From Eonycteris spelaea (Eukaryota > Chordata > Mammalia > Chiroptera > Pteropodidae), in the NCBI GenBank assembly GCA_003508835.1, contig PUFA01000066.1:3162001-3226000 (forward strand): 64,000 bases of DNA. The letters are read 5' to 3'. The notes beneath the pieces were generated by a model. It was not told where the DNA came from, searched no databases, and saw only the letters and a list, made by a program, of their open reading frames with translations. How positions within the stretch are numbered: position 1 is the stretch's first letter; each line of letters opens with the position of its first letter. Of this stretch, positions 44,701-56,700 are shown one piece after another. The position numbers and the translations under genes are program-made.

Positions 44701-47700
44701 GCAGTAACTCAAAACAGGTTTGGGTGGCATGGGCCCAAGGCCTGGGAGGCGGGGCACCCGAGGGTGTGCGGTCTGGTCAGCAGCCTGGGGTTCAGACTAA
44801 GCCCTAGCTCTGTGATGCCGGGCAAGTCTGCCTCCCCTGCCTTAGTTTACTCAGCTCAGGGCAGTGAGGTTGGTAAGTGAAACACGGCTATTGCCTGGCA
44901 CCGTATCCTCGCCATGGCAGGGCTGGACCTAGGCCGGGGGAAGGGCGAAGTGACACCATCACGTGGGGGGGGGGAAGTGCCACACTGTCCCACTGTCAGG
45001 GAGAAGAGGGGAAATTCCCACTGTTGATTCTCTTCGATGCTGCTGAGCTTTGGGTACGGGAAGCGCTCATGACCCTGTGTGAGGGCCAGGTGAGGGCTGT
45101 TTGACCGAGAAGGACGGTGGTGTCGTATCTGAGGATGGACGGCTGTGCAGGGGGGACGATGGGGGGCACGGTCTCTGTGTGCATTGCTTAGGTCGAGGTC
45201 AGGGGCCCTACTGCATCTTCCGCATTATGTTTTACGATTAAAGAAAAAAGTCCATAACTTGGAGCAAGAAGCTCAGGGCCAGGCTGAGCTCATCTCACTC
45301 GCTCTGTGGTCACTGAGGACATGCTCTGTGCCAGACTGTGGGCACGTGGGAAGGGGAGGTTGGGGGCGCAAGAAATCATCCAAATAAATACCATCGGGCA
45401 GTGGGAGGCCGACAGGAAGCATGGAGCTAAAGCTGGTCACCCAGTCAGCGCTGGGAGGGGGTGCACTCACCGGGGACCCTGGGAACCCCCAAAGAGGGAC
45501 AGCTCGTGTGGGGCGAGGTCAGCGTTGAGGAAGGCGAAGCTCTCCAGGATGCAGTCCATCAGGCTCTCGGCCGAGCTGTGCTCCCGGCGGCCTCCGCGGG
45601 GCTGTGGACCAAGCAAGGCCTGAGGACAGCCGGCCCCACTCCCGCCGCCCGGCACCCCCCCTCAGGAGTGTCCCTCAGCGTGGCTGCAGTCCCCAAGGTC
45701 AGGGTGGGCACTCCCCAAGTTCCCTCCCACATGGCCGGTAATGAGGTATGGTGCAAGAGCTCAGGGGAGGCCGATCTGAAAAGCCTCACCAGGTCACAGA
45801 CACCCACAGGGACAGGGCAAGTGACAGGAGTGAATGAGCAGTCGGGGTGTGTGGGGGGTGGGGTGGGGGGTGACCTAGCAAAGCAGGAGAGCGAGCGCCC
45901 TCCCTCACGATGGCAAGCTCGGGAACTTGGGGCCAATGTCGCCGGAGTGCTCGATGTTCTCAGACAGGCTGGGAACCTAGGTTTTTGTGGGCAGATGCCT
46001 GGCTTTGAAATATTGACAACTAATACCAAGTTATTTTTAAAATATGGTGCGGGTCAGGCCCAAGAGCTCTTCAGGAGGCTCAAAGCTGCGAGGTGAGCCT
46101 CTGGATTCCAGATGTTGCTCCTCCCAGAGACACGTAGAAGGAGAGGAGATTGGAGGCAGCCCTTGCCCGGGGGGTGGGGGCTTCTGCCACCGCCAAGTCA
46201 TCAGAGCCTCCAGATGGCAGGTTCCTTCCTTCCTAGAACTCGGCTACTGGAGATTTCGGTCTTGTGCCCCTATGTGGTGGCACTCCAGGCCTGGCACCCA
46301 TCCCCAGGCCCAGCTAGCCTGGGCCTTGTCACACACACGACACAGCCAAGCAGACACTGCTTACGAACCAGACCCGGGCTCTGAAGAGTTGAGCCCAAAG
46401 AGAAAGAGACTAATAAGGCTAGTTGTAGAGGTTTCCTTTCTTAATAGTAAAAAAATAAAGTGTATGTGTCTATATATGCACGTCGATCTCATTCGTAGTA
46501 GTACATAAAGTTGCCGTGACCACTAAATTTGTCCACGAAGTTTGAGAGTACGGAACCATGGTTCCTAGGAGCAATGCAGAAGCTGCAAGCCTCCGGTCAC
46601 ATTTTCATCAACCGGTCAAAATGCAACCTTGTTTTATGTGTGTGAAGACACCTTATTTCACATACATCGTTGATTTCACATACATCCCTTAACACCGACC
46701 TCAAGGCCGACAACATGTAACTCACGCCTGGACGGAGCGTATCTAACCCACGTATTTTCTCCGTGAGGTTCATCACCATCGATCGCCTTCCCGCACCCAG
46801 CAGCACCAGCTAGCACTTCAGCCCTGCACTTGGGGCCGTTTGAAACAGCCAGATCACAGAAAATGAGTACAACAATGTGAAAACCAGAGCACTGAACAGA
46901 CCATGCAAAGGACACCTGAGTACAGCCTGAGACCCGAAGCAAGAAGGCAGAGCGTCACCTTGTTCCCCCTCGGCTGGGAACAGTGCACGTCAGGTGACTC
47001 AAATTTTTTGCCATTCTGCACCTGACCACAAATGACTGTGGAAGCGTCATGAGTATGGCTTTGGGGGTTACCAACGAATTGGAGCAAGTAGGTGAATTTG
47101 CTAAAACAGAATCTGTGAGTAATGAGAACCGACTATCTACATGTAAATATACACGTTTATAAACATACACACGTGTGTATAATTCCTCTCTAAAAAGTCA
47201 AACTACAAACCATAGCCTGTAATCATTTGATTCTAACCTGGTTTGCCAAAAAAGTTCCTCAAAGATGTTTTAGATTATTGCCTTATTGCCGAATTATTTG
47301 AAGATTTTCGTGTCAAGTAAGTATAATTTTTCAAATTACAGGCGTGTGGCAGAGGCTGCCGGCAGGCTGACTCAAAATGTTCTGCGTGAAAACGCTGTTA
47401 AAAATATGAAAACGGTGATTGTTTCTTAAACTTTTTTCTTGAAATTTTCAGGCAGGTCCTTTTTAAAGATCATAGCAGTGATAAATAGCGAACTTTTTTT
47501 TAAAAAGTGACTTGATAGGAAATGAAAATCTAACTTTCACCTGCACTGATCAAATATGTGAAGAGTGAGGGTGGGAAAAAAACAACCAAGGTTCATTTTT
47601 GAAGGGAGCTGTTAAGCTATTTCAGGGTCGAGTGCCCTACGCAGAAGACAGTGGTTTCAAAAATTAGTTGATGTATTAGTAGGTGCTGGTGTCCTACATT

Positions 47701-50700
47701 TTATTTGATATACATTTACATTACGTGAACAAACCAAAAATAGGATAATCTCCCCATGCCGGCACGTCTGAGAGCCACCTAGGCCCTGTCGAGAAGTTCT
47801 GGGGTGTGTGTGGCTGCGTGAGGGTGCCAGCGCTGACCCTGAGAACACCCCAAGTTTGAAATTTGAATGCTGAGCCAACAGCCTCAGCTGCTTGGGCCAG
47901 AAGTTTCAAGACGGGGCCGGTTCTGACTGATCGTGGAGCAAGTTGTCCACTCTGAGCCCCGACTTCCTCTTACACGCCTCCTGCCAGCCCAGAGAGGGCT
48001 GTTGTTATTCCCACCTGACAGATGAGCAAACTGAGGCACAGGGCAGGGCCATGGCCAAGCCGGGTGATGCTGGAGTGAGGCGAGACCGCCGCCCAGGCTG
48101 GCTGCCCGCAGCCCCTGTTCCCAGTTGTTCCACCATGGGCAAAGCAGGGCTGTGGCCCAGCAGAGGGTGAACCTACCTTCAGCCGGTCCCTGAAGCTGAG
48201 GACCTGGTACTCCAGCTCCCGGAGCCGGGGCTGGGAGGGGTCTGTGCACCTCAGTAAGTCCAGGACCTCCCGCAGAGGCCTCTCGAGGGTCACCCCTGGC
48301 TCATCCACTCCATCCCCGGTTTCTCCTTCATCACGGCCTTTACCCTGGCCACCTGGCATCGTATGGTTGTGTAACGTGGAGCCCCGAGGCAGGTTAGGGA
48401 TCTCTACTCCCAGATTCCTCCAGCCAGGCCGCTCCACGAATGGACCACCTGCCAGGTGGGCCATCTCCGGCAGAAGGCCCAGGGATGGCGGGTCCTCCTG
48501 GGCCTCCTCTTCAATGGAGGCATTGGGGCCGATGGCTGAGGGCAGGAACCCCACGTCCAAGGTGGATGCTGATGTGCTGGTCTCGGTGTCTCGGGGGTCC
48601 TCAGAGCTGAAGGAGTCCATCTCAGGCAGCTCCTGACTCCGGCTCCACAGGCCTGGGCTCCGAAGGTCGCTGTCGGACAGGTAGCTGAGGATGGACGTGG
48701 CCCTCGGCCCGCCCAGCGGCAAGGTCTGCTGTGCTGGCTGCTGCAGGACAGACTGGAGAGGAGGACACAGGACCAACCTCACTGGCCACCCCAGGGAGCA
48801 CAGCGAGGCTCCCAGAGGGGCATCCCCCCCCCCAGACACCCGCTCTGCAAACCCACGTTCTCGGGATGGCTGAGGTCCACCCAGGCGACTCAGAAGTGCT
48901 GATAGGACCCTGTACCTCTCTGTCCTTGTCCCCTGTCACCCTCTAACTCAGTCCTTTCAAGCCCCCGTGGGCCTCCTTGCTGTTTCTCATGCCCTCCAGG
49001 CTCATTTTCACATTCTCACCTCAGGGCCTTTGCACTGACTGTGCTCTCTCTGCCTAAGGATGTTCTGCTTTACTCTCCCATTGTCCTTCCACCCCTCGGG
49101 CAGGCTGGGCTCCCAGAGGGCACAGTCCTCACCAGGCCTAGAGAAGAGCCTGGCACATAGTTTCGAATGAGTGAAGTGAATGACTGAATGAAGGACCTGG
49201 CCTACAATACCCAGTGAGTGCTTATTATATAGAAACGAGAGCAGCTCATCCGTGAATTAAGCATTTGCCATTTATGGTCCCTGTGTAAGGGCTGTCAAGT
49301 CCCACCTCATTCATCCCCCACACCTCCAGTCTCCAAATGCATCACTAGCTTAAAAAGGCTGCTATGGGATAAAAGATGGAGCAGAAGATGCATTTGCTCC
49401 CAGGTGGCATAGAGCATCTCTGGAAGGATATGGAAAAGCTGACGACAGCGCCAAGGAGGGGACCCAGATCCCTGGAGGTCACAAGAAAGAGATGTTTTGC
49501 TGCACACGATCTCAAGGTATTACCTCCTGGAAACATTAAAGTTCAGAACGAATAAGTTGGAGGCCAAGGCCACGGCTGGGGTGCTAGAACCATCAAGAAG
49601 ACCCCATTCCAGGCACGTAGGGGAGCCGCCCAGAACGGAGGGTCTGGCATCGAGGAAGAAGAACACAGGAAAACACCCAGGATAACCCGAAACGCAGGCG
49701 GCCGGACCCAACGCTTGCGGCATCTGGAGGTGCCGGGCTGCTTGCCTGAGTCACCGCGCGCCGAGTCACCGCTGCACGCCAGTCCCAGCATGACCGCGGC
49801 GTCCCCGGCCCACTCACCAGGTAGTACCTCTCCCGGAAGCTGGGGGTGCTCGGGGGCGTCCAGTTGTACAAGGAGCCCTTCCGGCTGCCCACAGAGAACT
49901 TGACTGTGGGACTGGGTGACACCAGGAAGATCTCAGTGTCGAACGGGCTGGACGAGAGAACAGAAGGCCAGGGCGTTTTTGTCATCGGTGCCCGGAGGGC
50001 ATTCTCGACCCTCTTGGAAACGTCTCTCTGAGGCCCACCATGCTGAGGGTCTTCAGATGGCAAGAAGCAGCGACTGGTCACCACAGATGTGAACGACGTC
50101 CCCCCCCCCCCCGCTTTAGAGGGCCCCTTGAGAAGCTCAGCAGACCAGCGGTGGACACACAGCACTGCCATTTCCTGGGTAAGCATCGTCACCACCCATC
50201 TCAGATTCCTCATCTGTAAAGGGCACCGCTCTAGGGCTTCTGTATCAGTCCCAGTCCCAGGTAAGGCTGGGGACCCTGGGCCTCGCCGACCAGCCCCTGG
50301 AGCAGGTGGGTCTGGGTAAACCCTCCCTGCTTTGCAGAAACCTGCTCGCTCTCATGTGCACAAAGGCCGGGCTTGAGGGATCTGAGGTCCAGCGGGACCA
50401 CGGGGGCCTGTGACTCAGGTGCTACCGGCAACAGAGTGGATGCTAGGTGGTCCGGCCACGAGGGGGAGCCAGCGAGGCCCCTCCAGCCCTCGGGGAGGGA
50501 GTCCCGCCAGATGGGAATTTGGAGTTACCGGGAGAGGAGCCTCAGGGCGCGGAGGGAGGGGGCCCTACTCACTTCCACAGCACCTCCAGCTGCAGCTTGA
50601 TGGTGCCCAGCTCTGTGATGTCCACCACGATGACATGCGGCCGCGTCGTGAAGAAGTCGGTGATGTCACACGTCACTGTGCCTACGGCCAGCGAGCTCAG

Positions 50701-53700
50701 GCCTCTTAGCTCTGTCACCTGGGGACGGGGGTGTGGGGGGGGAGTTGTAGGTGGTGTCTGAGCTGAACACCTGGGCGCCCTGGCCCCACCCCTGGGCCCC
50801 ACCCACTTTGATCTCGAAGTTCTCGTGCAGGGTGGGGATGAAGGCCTTCTCCTCCTCGTCCCAGGTCTGGCTGTCGTCGGACTCGATCCGGCCCTTCAGC
50901 TTCCAGCGCTGGCGGCCCAGGCGCATGAGCACCTGTGCGCACGGCCGGAGAAGGCGCGGGTTCAGCCGCCGCGGGCGGGCGCCCGCAGGCCCTTGCCGCC
51001 TGCCCGGGCGCCCTCACTGCCGCTGGGACCCTGGACCCCCAAAGGCATGGCGGGGAGCCCTGACGCCTGACCGCGGAGAGTGGACATACCTCATACTGGT
51101 CTCCGGGGCAGAGGCGTGCGTAGCCCACCAAGCCTGGAACGCAAGACAGGCATTTCTCTCCACCCTCCTCCGCCCCTCCTCTCCCCTCCCAGCCCCACGG
51201 GTCGCAGGTTTTCCCAGGAGACCTCCCACCCTGGTGTGGGGATCAGCTTCAGGGAGGGACAAGCCATCATGATGGGCAGTGGACAGGCCTGGGCCTTCAC
51301 ATCCAACTCAGAGAGCAGGCAGGACTTGCCCAAAGTCACATATCACACGAGTGCAAACCCAAGGCTGGGCCTGGATCTCTGGATTCTGACACCCACCTCC
51401 CCCACCCCCGCCCCCAGCAGAAGTCCTAGGGCTCCCAGGAAGGCCTGACACCCCACCCAAACGGGCTGCTGTCTACCCACTCTCAGGCCTACCTTTCATC
51501 CTAACGTGGAACTCGCCCAGGTGGACCTCCAGGGCTCCCTCAATGAGCCACATGTCCTGCAAAACCCCACACAGGGCAGCTCAGCGCTGGCCCCCAGGCG
51601 AGGCTACAGGGGACACGCACAGACCCTACCAGGCAGAGGCCCATGGGCAGAGAGGGGCTCCCTCAGAGTCCAGGGAAACCCCGCGAAGCTGGGCGCGGGG
51701 CCCGCCGCCCTCCCACGCCCCCGCCGCGGCCCACCTCCGAGCACTCCTGCAGGCTGCGGCCCAGCTCCTGCAGGCTCTCCCTGGAGGCGCGGCTGGGCGG
51801 GCACTGGGAGAAGGCCCGCCGCATGTTGGAGGCGCCATCGCGCAGCCGGCACTGGATGCAGTAGCCCTCGTAGAGCTCGTCCACCTGCCGGGCACACAGG
51901 AAGGTGGGCGTCGCCCACGCCGAGGGACAGGGCCCCAGACCGGCCTGCCACGCTCCCCCTCTGGGAGAGGCCACCCCGGAGCTCACGTCCCCAGCCCAGC
52001 CCCTGACAGCAGTTCGGGGGCCCTGCAGAACACGGGGGCAGGAACTACATGTGTCTCATCCACTCCGTATCCCCAGCTCCTGGCAGCGGCTGGCAGCTGG
52101 TCAGTGCACAATGAAAACGTAACTGTGTCATGTCCCCTCTCCCTGCCTGAGTTTCGGCTGTGAGCAGGGGAGGTGGGCTGGTGATGTCCTGACCGCCCAC
52201 TGGACTACTGGGAGAGTAAGAGTTTGCAGACTTCAAAGCCTAAAGGATTTGCTGTGCAACCTCGGGCCAGTGCTTGTCCCTCTCTGGGCCTCTACTCTCC
52301 CATGTCTACGACTGGGTGGTCGCTGTCAAGCTTCCCATGGCCCAGTCTCCCTGCCGTTCCTGCTCCTTCTTGACTTCCTCCAGCCACTCAGCACCCAGAC
52401 ACCCGCCCCCTCCCAGAGGGGGTGTCCTGGCTCCAGCTCATCCAGCAGCAGTCCAGCAAGGACAGACGCTGCCCCACCCCCACCCGACACCCCAGGAACC
52501 CAGCTGACCTTGCTGATGTGAAATTCCATCTTCCGAATGTGCCTTTCCACAGAGCGCGTTTGCTTCTCCCAGAAAAAGAGAAGATGCTTTAAAAGTCGCC
52601 TGGGCCACCCTCCTCAAGGTCCTAACAGAACCGGGCTCAAAGCCAGGCCAGCCCCTCACCACCCTTGAGGAAGGTGCATTGCCCAGCCTCAGTTTTGGGG
52701 AGGAAGCCAGGTATTTCTTGTATAGGACGACCACAGGGTGCACTGGGAGCAAAAGAATTATTCTCACCCAGCCAGGCCCAGCCACTGCCCCCCTTTCTTA
52801 CCACATGCAGACAGAGGAAGTTCGCTCACCTTGTCCAGGTCGTAATAGAAAGCCTGTGGGGGAGGGCAGGGGGGAGGGAGGTGTCAGGGCTCCGGATGCT
52901 CCTCCAGGACGCATAAGCCTACATCCTAGGGCACCTGAGCTCAGAGGACGAAACGCCAGCAGCCACCCCAGCCTCTGAGGCCCGCGGGCCAGGCCCAGGA
53001 GGAGACGTGACACACACATGCGCTTTGGGGGGGCAGTTCCAGCAGTTCTAGTCCTGGCTCTGTTTCCCAGCTGTGTGTCCCAGGGGCACGCTGCTCAACC
53101 TCTCTGAGCCTCCATTCCCTCTTGTAAAATGGGATAGTCTTCGCATCTACCCCCGTAGAGTTGCCATGAAGAGTAAAGGACGGTAAGCACACGACAAAAT
53201 GGGGAACCGCTGTGATGCGATTGTTTAAGGGGCAACTTCGGCCACGACCAGAAGGACTGAGACCGGGGAGAGACAACCAGCAACACCCAGGAGTTCAGGC
53301 CCCGGAAATGGCACATCCAGACCTGGTCCCGCCGCGCCAGGGGCCAGGATGAAAGTAACCTATTGTCAGGGCGGGGACGTCTGTGTGTCAGGTCCAGACA
53401 GTAAATATTTCGGGCTTTGCGGACCACACGGCCTCTGCCAGGGTGGCAGGAACGTGGCCACAGACAACATGGGAATGGTGGGTGTGGCCACGTGTGGATA
53501 AACTGTGTTTCCAAACGAGGCCTTGGTTCGTCCGCACGGATTAGAATCGCCGCCTCTGAGCCTGGAGACATTTCCACAGGGCTGGAGATCCACTCGGGAG
53601 AGGAAGCGAGATGTGGGAAAGCATGTCCATTGTGACTTCGTTTTCGTGACGGCTGTTGACCAAAACCCTCTGTGGGCACTTGTATGTATGTTTACATAAT

Positions 53701-56700
53701 TACGGGATCAGGGAGAAAAACAGGGAAAGAGAACTGCTAGGTTGTCCTCAGGGTTAAACAGGGCGGGTCAGAGAGGTGGGAGGGGGGAGTGGGGGCCAGG
53801 GGCGGGGTGTCAAGCAAAAAGGAAAGGTGGCTCAAACCCCCAGAATTCTGTTTTCCCATGTATGCATTTATGTGGAATTTTATGTGTGGGATTACGAAAT
53901 TAAAGCTCCCTGTGAGAAAGTAAGAACTAGGAAAGTTCCCAAGCCTTTGGAAAGAAAAGTAACCGCACAGCAACTTCTCGGAAACCAAGAACCAGCCGCG
54001 ATCAGGGAGGCAGGACCCCACATCCCGCCGTGTGGCCCCCCCCCCGGTGCAGTCACCGCCCTGTCCCTGGCCTCAGTGGGCCCATCTACGAAACGGGAGC
54101 AGCTAAAACGGACGGGTCTTTCTACACTCGCCGACCTTCGAGTACTTTCTAGGATGGAGCGAGAGAGGGAGAGAGGCACCGGGAGACCTGAGAACGCAGC
54201 GGTGGGAGGAGCTTGGGAAGGACTGGGAACTGGGGGTGGGCTCTGGGCAAGGCCGCCTTCCCGTCTGCATGGCCCGCCCCCCACCAAGGGCTCGGCCTGC
54301 CCGAGCCGCCGCCCACCCTTCCCTCGCCAAAGCATCTGGCACGTGCGTGAGGCTGGGGACCCTGCGTCTCCCACCCTGCTGATCCCCCACCCCAGGTCCT
54401 CTCCCCTGGAGCCAGGATGCGAGGTAGCCAGCTGCTGTTTCGATAGAAAGCTTCGCTTCCCGCTCCCCGGTTTTTCTACAGTTAGGAGGAGGGGCTGGTG
54501 GGAGCCCACAGACGGCAGGCCTCCCGTCCTTTGTTTCTCATCCCCGGGAGGGTAGGTGGGTGGGGAGGGAAGAGAGGCTGGGGACTCCAGACCGGGAGGA
54601 GGGGCTTCCCCACCTTGGGGAGGAGGTCCCGCCCAGCGGGTCCTGGCATTGTGATATATAATTTCTGTTAGTATAAGTCCATTCCAAAGATTGCACGAGA
54701 CATTCTTACACTGAAAAATTATTTGTTGTTTACCTGAAAATCCAATTTAATTGGGTAGCCTACGTTTTTGTTTGTTTTCGGTTTTGTTTGTTTTCTTGTA
54801 TGTGTGTGTTTTGTTTATTGTCTTGATTTGGTTTGAGCCTTTTTTTCTTTTAATTCTATCTGGTTTTCCTGAGGGAGTGGCAAAGCCCAGAGCACGTGTG
54901 TCTTGGGATAGAGACAGGCCCCAGGGCAGCCTCCAAGACACTGCCCTCAAGATGCCGCTGGACCATAGGGTGACACGCACCTGGGCCACACACCTGGGTT
55001 TGATGTCCGGCCCAGTTTCTTGGCATCCCACGAGCCACCGGGCTGCAGGGCACCAGGATGGCCAAGGTCTATAAAACAGGGTCGTGTAACACACGTACCT
55101 CTACACCCCCACCTGCCTTACGGTTCCTCCTAGAACCAAAGAGGATGGAGGTGAGCCCTCAGACGTGGGAACTCTGTATTGTGGGGCGGGGGGGCTTTCC
55201 ACAGCCCGTGAAGTTAAATTTATCCCCAAATGAAGCACGTCCGTTCCCTAGGCCTCCGAGTTCCGAGGCTGAGATTTGCACCCGTGGGGCGGGCACGGGG
55301 TGAGGAAGGGTCTTTGAACCCCAGCCGAGGCTGCTTGGGTGGGACGGGCCTGGGGAAGGGTCTCACCAGCCTGGAATTCCTGTGGGTGTCCTTGTGGCGC
55401 CCTGACAGGTAATCCAGCTCGGCCTGCTGGGCACACAGGTGCTCCCTGTGGGGGGAACGAGGCAAAGGGGTTGGAAAAGGGACGAGGAGAGGAAAAGGAA
55501 CAGGCTGGTGACCACTGCTGCAGCGTGCAGGCAGCCAGGGCCGCCGCCGGGAGGGCAGCTGTGGTTCTCAGCAGGCTCAGGGGGCAGAGGGCAGAGGGCC
55601 GAGGGCACAGCCGTTCTCCCCCGCGAGCCTGGCCTATCTGCTCGGCCTCCAGATCCCACACGCTGTGGGCCATGTGCTCAGTGCTGTGCAGAATGGAGAA
55701 TCTCTCTGTTAATTCCCCAAACAGCCCCACAAACTATTATTAAACCCATTTTAGAGATGGGCAAACTCATCCTAACAGAAGGCAAGTAACCCAGTGCAGG
55801 GTCATTCAGCAGGTAAGAGGCTGCACCCAGGTCCAAAGCCAGGCAGTGGCCTCTGGAGGCCAATATCGTCACCCCAGCCCCTGGGGAGGTCAGCGAGAGC
55901 ACACGCCCCCATGGACGAGGGCAGGCCGTCCTGCCATTTGGATGCCCAGAGCCAAGGACCAGGGAAGAGCCTGAAAAACCACTCTGTAAAGCACAGAAAA
56001 AGCTGTGGGCCAGGAGGGGACATTTCATGTTGGATCAGACAGGAAACCTGAGTCCGGACTTGGGGGCCTGCATGGGGCTCCATCATCGATTTGCTAGGTC
56101 ACCCCAAGAAGGTGACTCGCCCCCTTTGGGCCCATGTATACCACCTACTACCAGGCACTGCTCACTCAGGGGTTGTGCTCCCAGAAAGAAGGGGATGCTG
56201 TTGACCCCAGACGAGTCTTGAACATGCAGTCCTTATGGGAATCACTGGACGCTGTCCTGCGGGGTGAGCGCCTTGGAGACAGGCCTCCCCCTTCTAGGCA
56301 CACCCCCCCGGCTCCTACTCTACACCGGCACGAGGGGCATCATGGGAGGAGGGCAAGGGATGCCCCCTGGGTGGTGGGGAGTGGGTGGGGGGATGTGGCA
56401 TTTTACCCGAGCCCAGAGCAGACAGAGGGACAGGTCAGCCTGGGCGCCCCACCCCCTGCCCTCTGGCGACGGGATCCTGGACAAGTTGCTTCCCACCAGC
56501 GAATAAGCAGGAGCTCCCTCTGTGGCCTCATATGGACAAGATCCAACCAGGCCAAGGGCTACACTTTTTAAAGGCCGCAAACAGCCCATCCTTACTTGAG
56601 GCCTCTCTTCAGTGCTTCGAAGATCTTCTTCACTTGCTGCGTCTTCAGGTCTGGGCAGACAGACCCCTTCTGCAGTGTGCCATACATCTTGGAGGGTTTT

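Larger units (their letters stand above)
45602..48176 (-). other. RIPOR3: RIPOR3 intron 12
   Basis: 2.6 kb. It holds the Tigger relic (46,479-47,134), a MIR core near 48,010 and AT-rich unique DNA at 47,190-47,750. Confidence 0.85.
52854..55366 (-). other. RIPOR3: RIPOR3 intron 3
   Basis: 2.5 kb with a MIR, a hAT/MER scrap and a T/G-rich tract (54,764-54,858). The long plus-strand frame at 53,776-54,555 shows no recognisable protein. Confidence 0.85.

Noticed and set aside
45461..46096. 211-codon plus-strand open frame
   Set aside because: Its first part is antisense to RIPOR3 exon 13, and the rest is intron.
53776..54555. 259-codon plus-strand open frame in RIPOR3 intron 3
   Set aside because: No similarity recognised; the opposite strand is equally open.
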